DNA of 23,250 nucleotides from JBBQWR01 sp038210495. GTDB lineage: Bacteria > Planctomycetota > Planctomycetia > Pirellulales > DATAWG01. Positions 14,710 through 22,278 of this stretch are shown here, in pieces. The position numbers and the translations under genes were made by a program. Below the pieces are notes generated by a model. It worked only from the letters and a program-made list of their open reading frames with translations. It had not been told where the DNA came from and searched no databases. The stretch is from assembly GCA_038210495.1 (NCBI GenBank), contig JBBQWR010000064.1:1-23250 (forward strand), read 5' to 3'. The stretch's first letter is position 1. Each line of letters starts with the position of its first letter.

Positions 14710-15369
14710 TCACCGATGGCAAATCGAACAACTCGTTATGTCGTAAGGATCCTTCACGCCGTATTCCTTGACCAGTCGCCTGCCCAGGTCCAATTGATCA
14801 TCCGGCTTCGCATAATGCATATCGAACACGGCCTCGCGCGGGCGAATCTCGCGCTCCGGATGCCGGTGGCACTCGATGCACCAATCCATGAGCAACGACG
14901 GGACCTGATACGTTAATGGCATCTGATCGATTTGCCCGTGGCACGACGAGCATCCAATTCCCTTCTGCACATGGATGCTGTGATCGAAGTAGACGAACCC
15001 GGGCGGGTTGTAGACCCGTTTCCAATGAATTGGCTGGCCCGAGCGGTAACTGGCCCGCACCGGCGCGAGCATTTGACTGCCGACCCAAATTTGGGAATGG
15101 CAGTTCATGCATGTTTCCGTGGCGGGTAAGCCCGCGAACGAGGATGTTTCGACCGACTGATGACAGTACCGGCAGTCGATCTGGAGCACGGCGACATGAT
15201 GCTGATGACTGAACGGAACGGGCTGCTCGTGCATGACCCGAGCGTTGGTGCCGTAAGACGATCGCGTATAAAGGAGCGAGAGCCAAACCAACAGTGGCAG
15301 TCCGAACGCCGCGCCGACGATGGTCAGCCGCGCGAGAAAGTTGGCGTACGGTGGAAACTCCTGCGCCAC
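14710..15369 (-). CDS. actA: alternative complex III, pentahaem cytochrome c ActA
   Basis: ActA is a membrane-anchored multihaem cytochrome that takes electrons from ActB. The 219-residue protein has one N-terminal helix (about 12-33) and five CXXCH sites: CRYCH 66-70, CMNCH 87-91, CSSCH 140-144, CIECH 164-168 and CSICH 214-218, the last at the extreme C-terminus as usual for the family. The VPFSHQHHVAVLQIDCRYCH region is characteristic. I chose the GTG at 15369 (VAQEFPPYANF), which lines up with the common MAQIFP-type ActA start and has GGAAGG about 8 nt upstream. A TTG at 15399 is possible but adds ten unlikely residues. First gene of the operon. Confidence 0.95.
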   Translation of the reverse strand: MAQEFPPYANFLARLTIVGAAFGLPLLVWLSLLYTRSSYGTNARVMHEQPVPFSHQHHVAVLQIDCRYCHQSVETSSFAGLPATETCMNCHSQIWVGSQMLAPVRASYRSGQPIHWKRVYNPPGFVYFDHSIHVQKGIGCSSCHGQIDQMPLTYQVPSLLMDWCIECHRHPEREIRPREAVFDMHYAKPDDQLDLGRRLVKEYGVKDPYDITSCSICHR

Positions 15370-15660
15370 GTAATTGCCTTCCCCGGCCCGGCAGGTCAAC
15401 CCTTTAAGCCGACCTCCAAGTCCGACGCTGGATGAACCGCAAGAATGGTTCCGCTCCGCAAAGCAAGTTATATGCCGACGTTCGTCGTCTTGGCTAGCTT
15501 CGATGTCCAGTAGGGCGACAAATCTCCGGGCGAATCCCTGCCCGGTTTTCGCTCTCTTTGGTTTCGATCAAACCAGCCCGACAAATCCCTATGGTTAGCT
15601 CCATGGGAAATTGCATTCGCTGTTCGTCTCGCCATCCGGGTTCAGCGTAGATTAGGATAG
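15370..15660 (-). promoter_or_regulatory. leader and promoter region of the act-cox operon
   Basis: This 291-nt stretch between actA and the decayed toxin-antitoxin pair holds no convincing gene. On the minus strand there is a TATAAC (15467-15472), a possible -10, but no good -35 at 16-18 nt. Further upstream lie a dyad TGGTTT-cgatc-AAACCA (15559-15575), an inverted repeat CCGGGC-N8-GCCCGG (15526-15545), and a direct repeat CGACAAATC at 15516-15524 and 15579-15587 (63 nt apart). These are candidate operator or leader structures. The assignment is based on position and symmetry only. Confidence 0.35.
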
Positions 15661-15664
15661 ATGG

Positions 15665-15924
15665 ATGGAATTGTCCACGGAGCTAAAGCACATCGAAAGC
15701 ACTACCGGAGTATGCGGCGGTCGACCGCGCATCGCCGGACGTCGAATCCGCGTGCAAGACGTCGTCCTCTGGACCGAGCAGGGTCAATCGCCCGACGAGA
15801 TCGTCTCCTATCCTATTACTTCGATCATCGCGAAACCATCGATCGTCACATCCAAGAGGATGAAGTCTACATCAGGCAGGTCAAAGCCGAACTGGGTTCG
15901 GGCCCGCTCTCGAACCTGAAGTAG
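15665..15924 (+). pseudogene. DUF433 antitoxin-like gene, frameshifted by internal deletion
   Basis: The frame from ATG 15665 gives GVCGGRPRIAGRRIRVQDVV and SPDEIVS, the N-terminal half of DUF433 proteins, often paired with DUF5615 PIN-like toxins. After about 15810 the homologous C-terminal half (YYFDHRETIDRHIQEDEVYI) appears in a different frame and ends at TAG 15922-15924. The segment normally between them (the P.LT..DVYAALA helix) is missing, so a deletion of roughly 15 codons, not a multiple of three, has removed it. The intact frame would therefore make only a truncated protein with a random tail. Confidence 0.75.
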
Positions 15925-15933
15925 AGACCGGCG

Positions 15934-16287
15934 ATGCAGATTCGCTATCACCTCGACGAACATATCGATCCGCGATTCGCCGATGGCCTGCGACGTCGAG
16001 ATATTGACGTCACAACGACATCGCAGGCCGGGCTTGACGAAGCATCGGACGAGGCTCAGCTTTCATGCTCGGCTACCGATTAATGAGTTTTGGTGACTCG
16101 AGACATTGATTTCCTGGTGCTCAATGGCAGATCTGTTCCCCACGCGGGCATCGTTTTTTGGCACAGTAAGAGAAAATCAATTGGCCGATTCATCAATCGG
16201 CTGACGATCCTCTGGAGAACGACCAGCGCCGAAGAAATGGTAATGCGTGTGCAGTTCATGCGACAAATTATTGGGGACCGTCGTTGA
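15934..16287 (+). pseudogene. DUF5615 PIN-like toxin gene with two in-frame stops
   Basis: From ATG 15934 the frame gives IRYHLDEHIDPRFADGLRRR, DIDVTTTSQAGLDEASDEAQ and then meets TAA TGA at 16081-16086. The same frame continues with VLVTRDIDFLVLNG, VPHAGIVFW and the C-terminal EEMVMRVQFM up to TGA 16285-16287. The alignment to the DUF5615 pattern (DEAQL.FA...RVLVTRD.DFL) needs no gap, so the gene is broken by point changes rather than a shift. It lies 9 nt after the DUF433 remnant, in the usual antitoxin-toxin order. Confidence 0.75.
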
Positions 16288-16343
16288 TCCGCAGACGTAA
16301 GCCATGCTTCCCGTAGCCTTCCACGGCCGTTACCATAGCTCTG

Positions 16344-17393
16344 ATGAGCAATTCCCCGGCATCCTCTACCCAGGTCACGGCATCGAGTGTTGGCGGCACG
16401 AACGGCGTCGGGTCAGTTGATATTAGGGCTGACGTCGATTTGCCGATTGCTTCCGAGCCTCTTGCTGTCGATCCTCTTCCGGAAAATATCCGTAGCACGC
16501 AACCGGGGGGCGGTTTCTGCTATAGCGTTGAGCTCGCCTGGGGACGATTGCGGCGATGGTATCTGAAGACGTTTCAGCGGCAATATGTGCGGCGGATGCG
16601 CGAGCTTCGGCGCGGCGATCCGACGGGCGTGCCGCACGAGGTGCTTGACCCCCGGGACCTCAAATTTTTCAAGAACCAGACCGATTGCCACTGGCAGCGG
16701 GCCGACGACCCGTTCGAGGGCCGGGATCGGTTGCGTTTCGCCCGCTGGGGCATGGCGGAGCTGCAAATCATCGGCTGGCCGCTGTTAGCGGTGACAGGGA
16801 CGCTGGCAATGAGCTACTGGTATTTGGCGCCGCTGCCGGGCGCGCTGCTTGGGCTGGTGCTCTATTTTTTTCGTGATCCGCCGCGCCGCGTGCCTCAAAG
16901 TGCTGGGCTATTGATTGCCCCGGCCGATGGAAAGGTGGTCGAGATCGCGCATGTGAATGACGATCCATTCGTCGGCGCTCCGGCGGTGCGGATCGCCATC
17001 TTTCTGTCGCTGTTGAATGTGCATGTGAACAGGGCGCCGTGCGCGGCGCGAGTGACTCGGCTTATTTATGCTCGCGGCCGTTTCATTAGCGCTCTGAATC
17101 CCGAATGCGCGCTCAAGAACGAAAACATGTGGATCGGCCTCGAGGATCGATCGCCATCGCGGCGGCGGTTCACCGTCCGCCAGATCGCGGGGGCTGTCGC
17201 GCGGCGAATCGTGTGCGACCTGCGGCCAGGGACAATAATCGACCGCGGCGAGAAATTCGGCATGATTAAATTCGGCTCCCGCACGGAACTCGTTTTTCCG
17301 ATCGACGGCCTGGTCATCGAGGTGAAGGTCGGGCAGAACATTAAGGGCGGGCAGGACGTCATCGCCCGCTATACGGCTGATTCGGACCACTAA
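16344..17393 (+). CDS. psd: phosphatidylserine decarboxylase family protein
   Basis: Makes phosphatidylethanolamine from phosphatidylserine. The 349-residue protein has a Ser/Thr-rich N-terminus (1-60), a basic amphipathic region (RRWYLKTFQRQYVRRMRELR), two close helices (about 140-175), and the decarboxylase domain: APADGKVV near 193-200, the FLSLLNVHVNRAP block, and the self-cleavage site GS (311-312) in MIKFGSRTELVFP, where the serine becomes the pyruvoyl cofactor. The domain is of the short archaeal-type (Psd-related) kind; the long N-terminal part is the unusual feature, and I recall similar ones in planctomycetes. The pssA gene, which makes its substrate, starts 32 nt downstream. Confidence 0.92.
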   Translation: MSNSPASSTQVTASSVGGTNGVGSVDIRADVDLPIASEPLAVDPLPENIRSTQPGGGFCYSVELAWGRLRRWYLKTFQRQYVRRMRELRRGDPTGVPHEVLDPRDLKFFKNQTDCHWQRADDPFEGRDRLRFARWGMAELQIIGWPLLAVTGTLAMSYWYLAPLPGALLGLVLYFFRDPPRRVPQSAGLLIAPADGKVVEIAHVNDDPFVGAPAVRIAIFLSLLNVHVNRAPCAARVTRLIYARGRFISALNPECALKNENMWIGLEDRSPSRRRFTVRQIAGAVARRIVCDLRPGTIIDRGEKFGMIKFGSRTELVFPIDGLVIEVKVGQNIKGGQDVIARYTADSDH

Positions 17394-17425
17394 TACTTGG
17401 CTGCGGTCATCGCGACGCGTTCAAT

Positions 17426-18307
17426 ATGCGAAAAATCCGAACCATCGCCGTTCTGCCGACGCTATTTACCCTGGGTAATCTCGTCTGTGGGTTCTTCGCC
17501 ATCGTCGTGGCGTCGCGCGTCGATCGGCCGATCACCGACGAGATTCCGATCGCCGCCGAGATTCGCATCCACAGTCCCGTGATGATGGAAGGTTTCGATT
17601 CTTCCGATCCGACGCACAACATCATGCTCAGCGGCTGGCTGATTTTTCTGGCAATGATCTTCGACGCGCTGGACGGTCATGTCGCCAGACTCGCGCGGAC
17701 GTCGACTGAGTTCGGCGCCGAGCTGGACAGCCTGTGCGATGTCGTGTCGTTTGGCGTCGCACCTGGTTTTCTATTAGTGAAAATGTGTCCCTGGTTCGCC
17801 AGCAATCATCGCGAGGCGATTTGGGTGATTGCCGCCGCACTGCCGGTTTGCGCCGCGCTTCGGCTGGCGCGATTCAACGTCGAGACTGCTAGCGACGACG
17901 ATCACCTGCACTTCAGCGGCCTTCCCAGCCCGGCGGCGGCCGGATCGATCGCCGGTTTCGCCATTTTGTTCTATACGATCCGCAGCGAGGCCAACCCGCT
18001 GCCGAGCATCCAGCAGATCGATTCGCTCATGGAATTGTGGGTCTGCGCGTTCGCACTGTGCGTGTCCGCATTGATGGTTTCGCGCGTTCCCTATCCGCAC
18101 ATCGTGAATCAGATTTTTCGCGGGCAGCGAAGTTTTGGGCATATCGTGGGCGTGGTGTTTGCGCTCGTCGCGATCATGGTCATACGCGCTTATTCGATTC
18201 CCGTGCTATGCACGGGGTTCGTCTTGGGGCCGCCGGCCAAGTTTTTGATTCAGCGGCTCCTGCGCCGGGCGCCAGAAGCCGGCAGCGAAAGCGAACCGAT
18301 TTTTTAG
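17426..18307 (+). CDS. pssA: CDP-diacylglycerol-serine O-phosphatidyltransferase
   Basis: Joins CDP-diacylglycerol and serine to phosphatidylserine in the membrane. The 293-residue protein has about seven helices. The complete CDP-alcohol phosphotransferase motif is present: Asp80, Asp83-Gly84, Ala87-Arg88, Gly97, Asp101 and Asp105 (in FDALDGHVARLA and FGAELDSLCD). The N-terminus AVLPTLFTLGNLVCGFFAI is typical of PssA type II. A polar loop of about 38 residues (31-68) separates the first two helices, longer than usual. It follows psd by 32 nt and forms a two-step phosphatidylethanolamine operon with it. Confidence 0.95.
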   Translation: MRKIRTIAVLPTLFTLGNLVCGFFAIVVASRVDRPITDEIPIAAEIRIHSPVMMEGFDSSDPTHNIMLSGWLIFLAMIFDALDGHVARLARTSTEFGAELDSLCDVVSFGVAPGFLLVKMCPWFASNHREAIWVIAAALPVCAALRLARFNVETASDDDHLHFSGLPSPAAAGSIAGFAILFYTIRSEANPLPSIQQIDSLMELWVCAFALCVSALMVSRVPYPHIVNQIFRGQRSFGHIVGVVFALVAIMVIRAYSIPVLCTGFVLGPPAKFLIQRLLRRAPEAGSESEPIF

Positions 18308-18370
18308 CGGCTCTTAAAACGTCGTGAAGCGATCATCCGCAATTAGCCGGGCGTTTCGGTGCTCGTTCCC

Positions 18371-18967
18371 ATGTTCACCGGTCTAGTCGAAACCTTGGGT
18401 CGCGTCCTGGCCGTCAAGCCAGAATCTCCCGCCGCGCGACTAGTCGTCAATTCCGGCGCGATCGCGAATGGCGCCCAGATCGGGGACAGTATCGCGATCA
18501 ACGGCTGCTGCCTTACGGTTGTGGCAATCCAAAGCGACTCGCTGGAGTTTCAAGCGGGGCCGGAAACGCTCAGCCGAACGAATCTCGGTCGTTTGTCTCC
18601 GGACGCCGCCGTGAATCTCGAGCAATCGTTGAAAATGGGCGATCGGCTCGGGGGGCACTTAGTCACCGGACATGTCGATGGCCTGGGGGTCTTAATCGAA
18701 CGACAGGACCAGCAGGATTGGTCGACCTACTGGTTCTCAGCGGCCGAGACCATCATGCGACAAATCGCGGCCAAGGGCTCGGTCGCAGTCGACGGCGTCA
18801 GCCTCACCGTGGTCGATGCGATCGCCGATCGTTTCAGCGTGGCCCTGATTCCGCATACGCTCGCGGTGACGACGCTCGGCCAATTAAAAGTCGGCGACCG
18901 CGTGAATCTGGAAACAGACTTGCTCGCCAAATACGTCGCTCGACAATTGGGTTACGGCGACCGATAG
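18371..18967 (+). CDS. ribE: riboflavin synthase, alpha subunit
   Basis: Converts two 6,7-dimethyl-8-ribityllumazines into riboflavin. The 198-residue protein shows the duplicated lumazine-binding fold: first half MFTGLVETLGRV ... GDSIAINGCCLTVV, second half HLVTGHVDGLG ... GSVAVDGVSLTVVDA. I chose ATG 18371 because MFTGLVE is the conserved start; the frame begins four codons earlier at 18359. The length matches the usual 195-215 residues. No FMN riboswitch-like sequence is visible in the 63 nt upstream, and no other rib gene is nearby. It may be transcribed with pssA. Confidence 0.96.
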   Translation: MFTGLVETLGRVLAVKPESPAARLVVNSGAIANGAQIGDSIAINGCCLTVVAIQSDSLEFQAGPETLSRTNLGRLSPDAAVNLEQSLKMGDRLGGHLVTGHVDGLGVLIERQDQQDWSTYWFSAAETIMRQIAAKGSVAVDGVSLTVVDAIADRFSVALIPHTLAVTTLGQLKVGDRVNLETDLLAKYVARQLGYGDR

Positions 18968-18999
18968 ACGGCGCCAGAAATACATCACGCCGGTGTCGC

Positions 19000-20184
19000 A
19001 TGTATAACGCCTACCAAAAATTTCTTGCCGACGAACTGACCGGCATCCGAGCGTCGGGTCTGTATAAATCCGAGCGAGTCTTGACGACTCCGCAAAACGC
19101 CCATGTTGGCGTGCCGGATCAGCCGGCCGTTCTTAATATGTGTGCCAACAATTATCTTGGCTTGGCCGATCATCCGCGACTCATCGCGGCCGCCCATCGG
19201 GCGCTCGATCGCTGGGGAGGCGGATTGGCCAGCGTGCGATTTATCTGCGGCACGCAAGCGATTCATAAACAGCTCGAGCGCAAGATCGCCGATTTTTTGG
19301 GTTGCGACGACGCGATTCTTTATTCGTCCTGCTTCGACGCGAACGGTGGCCTTTTCGAAACATTGCTGGGCTCCGCCGATGCCATCATCTCGGATGAGTT
19401 GAATCACGCCTCGATCATCGATGGCGTGCGGCTCTGCAAAGCTCAGCGGCTGAGATATCGCAACAGCGATCTGACCGACCTCGAAGCCAAGCTCCGCGAG
19501 TCCTCCGGCGCCCGATTTCGAATGATCGCCACCGATGGTGTGTTTTCGATGGACGGCACGATCGCCAATCTGCCCGGCATTTGCGACTTGGCGGACCGCT
19601 ACGACGCGCTGGTCATGGTCGACGACTCGCACGCGACCGGTGTTTTGGGCCGCCACGGGCGCGGGACGCACGAGCATCATGGCGTCATGCGTCGAGTCGA
19701 TATTCTGACCGGCACGTTGGGCAAGGCGCTCGGCGGAGCGACCGGCGGATATACGGCGGCGAGAGCGGAGATCGTCGAACTCCTCCGTCAGCGGAGCCGC
19801 CCGTATCTATTTTCGAACTCCGTGGCGCCAGCCGTCGTGGCCGCCGGAATGGAAGCCATCGACATGCTAAGTGAGTCCACGGACCTAAGGGACCGGCTCG
19901 CGGATAACGCGAGCTGGTTCCGCGCCGAATTGACCACCCGGGGCTTCAACATCGTCCCGGGCGAGCATCCGATCGTGCCCATCATGCTGGGCGACGCATC
20001 GCTTGCCGGCCGCATGGCCCAGCGACTCTTGGAGCGCGGCGTCTACGCGATCGGCTTTTCCTATCCCGTCGTGCCGCACGGAAAGGCACGCATTCGCGTC
20101 CAAGTCTCTGCCGCGCATTCGCGTGAGGACCTGATGCAAGCCGTGGATGCGTTCGCCGCGGTGCGAGACGAACTAGAGCTTTGA
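19000..20184 (+). CDS. kbl: glycine C-acetyltransferase (2-amino-3-ketobutyrate CoA ligase)
   Basis: PLP enzyme of the alpha-oxoamine synthase family, cleaving 2-amino-3-ketobutyrate with CoA to glycine and acetyl-CoA in threonine degradation. The 394 residues match E. coli Kbl in length. Visible residues: CANNYLGL (48-55), His136 in SDELNHASIIDG, Asp208 and His211 in VDDSHATG, and the PLP lysine Lys242 in TGTLGKALGGATGGY. The SVRFICGTQAIHKQLE block favours Kbl over BioF, HemA or serine palmitoyltransferase. ATG 19000 starts the family's N-terminus; the frame is open 94 codons upstream into ribE, which is rejected. The usual partner, threonine dehydrogenase, is not in the window. Confidence 0.94.
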   Translation: MYNAYQKFLADELTGIRASGLYKSERVLTTPQNAHVGVPDQPAVLNMCANNYLGLADHPRLIAAAHRALDRWGGGLASVRFICGTQAIHKQLERKIADFLGCDDAILYSSCFDANGGLFETLLGSADAIISDELNHASIIDGVRLCKAQRLRYRNSDLTDLEAKLRESSGARFRMIATDGVFSMDGTIANLPGICDLADRYDALVMVDDSHATGVLGRHGRGTHEHHGVMRRVDILTGTLGKALGGATGGYTAARAEIVELLRQRSRPYLFSNSVAPAVVAAGMEAIDMLSESTDLRDRLADNASWFRAELTTRGFNIVPGEHPIVPIMLGDASLAGRMAQRLLERGVYAIGFSYPVVPHGKARIRVQVSAAHSREDLMQAVDAFAAVRDELEL

Positions 20185-20204
20185 CTGACAATCCCCGGCA
20201 TGTC

Positions 20205-20591
20205 CTAGCCTTCCACCGGCTCGATCGTCGACGACATCGATCCCTTGCAGCCCGCGATCAAATCGTCTTTGCCATAGGCATGAATTTGATCGCGCTTCAG
20301 TTCCGCGTGCTCGCGGGTCGTGGTCAGCACGATCGCCTTGCCGGCCACGTCGATCGTCTCGGCCAATTGAAATCCCTTTTCGACGGGGAAGCCGAACAGC
20401 TTTTGCAGCATTTGGATCACATACGGGTAGCTGTGATCGTTGTCGTCCCAGAGGATGACGTTGTACGGAGGCTGGCGCTTGGCTTTTTTCTGCTTCTTTT
20501 CTTCTTTGCGGCGCACGGTCTCGACGACCGGCTCGACGACATCGGGCTGGGCCACTTCCGTGGTCGCAGTGGCAGATTGCTCGCTACTCAC
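20205..20591 (-). CDS. clpS: ClpS-like adaptor with altered N-degron pocket
   Basis: ClpS adaptors bring substrates with destabilising N-termini to ClpAP. The 128-residue protein has a disordered, Glu/Lys-rich N-terminal arm (1-40) and a ClpS core (PPYNVILWDDNDHSYPYVIQ from 41, ending AELKRDQIHAYGKDD). GTG 20591 is chosen because AGGAGG lies 6 nt upstream; another GTG at 20621 opens the frame ten codons earlier without such a site. Aligned by eye to E. coli ClpS, the pocket residues Asn34, Asp35, Asp36 and His66 correspond to Asp49, Asp50, Asn51 and Asp81 here, so binding of a free alpha-amino group may differ. It is convergent with kbl (20 nt apart) and divergent from the dipeptidase gene; no clpA is in view. 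Confidence 0.85.
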   Translation of the reverse strand: MSSEQSATATTEVAQPDVVEPVVETVRRKEEKKQKKAKRQPPYNVILWDDNDHSYPYVIQMLQKLFGFPVEKGFQLAETIDVAGKAIVLTTTREHAELKRDQIHAYGKDDLIAGCKGSMSSTIEPVEG

Positions 20592-20647
20592 GCGTTCCCT
20601 CCTCGCTTTTTCGCGGTTCACAATAGTCGCGCTTAAGCGTCATCGGT

Positions 20648-20653
20648 ATTATA
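20648..20653 (-). promoter_or_regulatory. possible -10 element of clpS
   Basis: A perfect TATAAT on the minus strand lies about 57 nt upstream of the clpS GTG, in the divergent gap with the dipeptidase gene. No convincing -35 is present at 16-18 nt (the sequence there is near GTTCCG), so this rests on the -10 alone. Confidence 0.35.
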
Positions 20654-20718
20654 AGGGGCGCCGCGGCGGACGGAACAGCGCCGCGCGGCTCAACCGATAA
20701 TTTGCCGCCTCCACAAAG

Positions 20719-20740
20719 CGTGTTGCGAGCAACGCGGCTA
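20719..20740. repeat. half-copy of the TAGCCGCG-type repeat
   Basis: CGTGTTGCGAGCAACGCGGC followed by TA resembles the right arm of the 4526-4595 inverted repeat with a few changes and one missing base. It sits in the gap between the divergent clpS and dipeptidase genes. No second arm is visible nearby. Confidence 0.5.
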
Positions 20741-20765
20741 AACGCAGAAAGCGCGATACTCACGC

Positions 20766-22181
20766 ATGCCCGATTCTGTTGAAAAATATCTCGAAGTCCA
20801 CGCCGCTCGGTTCGAAGAAGACCTCTGCGAGTTGCTGCGAATTCCCAGCATCAGCGCGATCGCCGAGCATCAGCCCGACGTCGATCGGGCTGCCGATTGG
20901 GTGCAGGGCCAATTCGAATCGCTCGGCTTCCAGGTCGAAAAAATTCCGACCGCCGGCCATCCGCTGATTTACGCCCAGTCCCCTGCCGTGCCCGGCGCCC
21001 CGACGGTGCTCGTCTACGGACACTACGACGTGCAGCCGGTCGATCCGCTCGATCAATGGATCTCACCGCCGTTCGAGCCCACTCGCCGCGATGGCAATCT
21101 CTATGCCCGCGGCGCCACCGACGACAAAGGCCAGATGCTCACGCACATCAAGAGCGCCGAGGCCCGGCTGAAGAGCGGCGCTAAGCTGCCCTTGAATCTC
21201 AAGTACCTGATCGAAGGCGAAGAAGAAGTCGGCAGCGAAAACCTGTTTCCGTTCATCGCGGAGCATCGGGAGAAACTCGCCTGCGATGTGGCGGTCATTA
21301 GCGATTCGAGCCAATTCGGTCCCGGCAAGCCGGCGATCACTTACGGCCTTCGCGGCATTGCTTACTACGAACTGCGGCTGACGGGCCCTAAGCAAGACCT
21401 GCACTCTGGCACATTCGGCGGCGGTGTCACCAACCCAGCCAATGCGCTATGCCGCATGATCGCAGCCCTCAAGGACGAGGAGGGCAAGGTTCTGGTCCCC
21501 GGCTTTTACGACGATGTAACGCAGCTTTCTGAAAAAGAAAGGCAGCAGTTCGCCGATCTGAACTTCGATGAGCAAGCGTTCATGCGGCAAATGGGCGTCA
21601 AAGGACTGTCGGGCGAAGCCGGCTTCACCACGCTCGAGCGCCGCTGGGCTCGGCCCACCTGCGACGTCAACGGACTGTCGAGTGGTTATCAAGGGCAGGG
21701 GGCCAAGACCGTGCTGCCCGCTCGCGCCATGGCCAAATTCAGCTTTCGGCTCGTGCCAAATCAAGATCCCAAAAAGATTTCCGCGTCGCTGGAAAAGATG
21801 CTTCGCGGTCTTGTGCCGCCGGGACTCGAAATGGAGTTGATCGATTTCCACGGCGCCCCGGGCGTCGTCGTGCCGCTCAATAGCCCCTATATGTCGGCGG
21901 CCGCGAACGCGATTCGCCGCGCTTTTGGAAACGAGCCCGTTTATATCCGCGAAGGGGGCTCGATCCCGATCGTGACCACCTTCCGCGAGCACTTGGGAGT
22001 CGATACGCTACTGCTGGGCTGGGGACTGGACGACGACAACACGCACAGCCCCAATGAGAAATTCAACCTGGCCGACTTTCACCGCGGCATTAAAGCGAGC
22101 GCGCTGCTGTGGGAGGAACTAAGCAAAATCGCTCCCTCGCTCTCGTCCACTCCCTTTCCCTCTGGGAGAGGGCCGGGGTGA
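20766..22181 (+). CDS. M20 family dipeptidase (metallopeptidase)
   Basis: Zinc-dependent peptidase of the M20/M25/M40 clan, ArgE/DapE/CPG2-like, dipeptidase subgroup; 471 residues. Metal-site motifs in order: VLVYGHYDVQPVD (His86, Asp88), ARGATDDKGQ (Asp119), IEGEEEVGS (Glu152/Glu153), VISDSSQFGPGKPA (Asp180) and the C-terminal GLDDDNTHSPNEKF with the last histidine. The dimerisation/lid domain contains LHSGTFGGGVTNPANAL. ATG 20766 is the natural family start. The family normally ends near FHRGIKASALLWEELSKIA; the last residues (SLSSTPFPSGRGPG) are encoded by a dispersed repeat that also supplies the stop codon. The substrate cannot be told from sequence. Confidence 0.93.
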   Translation: MPDSVEKYLEVHAARFEEDLCELLRIPSISAIAEHQPDVDRAADWVQGQFESLGFQVEKIPTAGHPLIYAQSPAVPGAPTVLVYGHYDVQPVDPLDQWISPPFEPTRRDGNLYARGATDDKGQMLTHIKSAEARLKSGAKLPLNLKYLIEGEEEVGSENLFPFIAEHREKLACDVAVISDSSQFGPGKPAITYGLRGIAYYELRLTGPKQDLHSGTFGGGVTNPANALCRMIAALKDEEGKVLVPGFYDDVTQLSEKERQQFADLNFDEQAFMRQMGVKGLSGEAGFTTLERRWARPTCDVNGLSSGYQGQGAKTVLPARAMAKFSFRLVPNQDPKKISASLEKMLRGLVPPGLEMELIDFHGAPGVVVPLNSPYMSAAANAIRRAFGNEPVYIREGGSIPIVTTFREHLGVDTLLLGWGLDDDNTHSPNEKFNLADFHRGIKASALLWEELSKIAPSLSSTPFPSGRGPG

Positions 22182-22183
22182 GG
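22150..22183. repeat. dispersed repeat (CCCTCTGGGAGAGGG type) at the dipeptidase 3' end
   Basis: CTCCCTTTCCCTCTGGGAGA followed by GGGCCGGGGTGAGGG contains a short stem CCCTC-TGGGA-GAGGG. This sequence type is widespread between genes in many bacteria (from memory). Here it codes for the last residues and stop of the dipeptidase. Confidence 0.6.
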
Positions 22184-22229
22184 GTTCTTCGGTTGGCATT
22201 TAGCATTCCGTACTTTTGACTTGCAAACC

Positions 22230-22254
22230 GGGGGGCTAATGCCGCCCGCTCGCC
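22230..22254. repeat. GC-rich repeat, type B, copy 2
   Basis: GGGGGGCTAATGCCGCCCGC followed by TCGCC resembles the 8481-8513 element (GGGGGCTGACGCCCCCCGCTCGCC-like core), with two main changes that weaken the stem. It lies in the 97-nt gap between the dipeptidase and serS, 24 nt before the serS start. Confidence 0.55.
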
Positions 22255-22278
22255 TCGTTTTACTCGCATCTCCCAACT

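Noticed and set aside
18308..18370. FMN riboswitch before riboflavin synthase
   Set aside because: The 63-nt gap is too short for the element and shows none of its conserved boxes.
18718..18999. 94-codon upstream extension of the kbl frame
   Set aside because: It lies wholly inside riboflavin synthase in another frame and has no similarity to the family; Kbl length is right from 19000.
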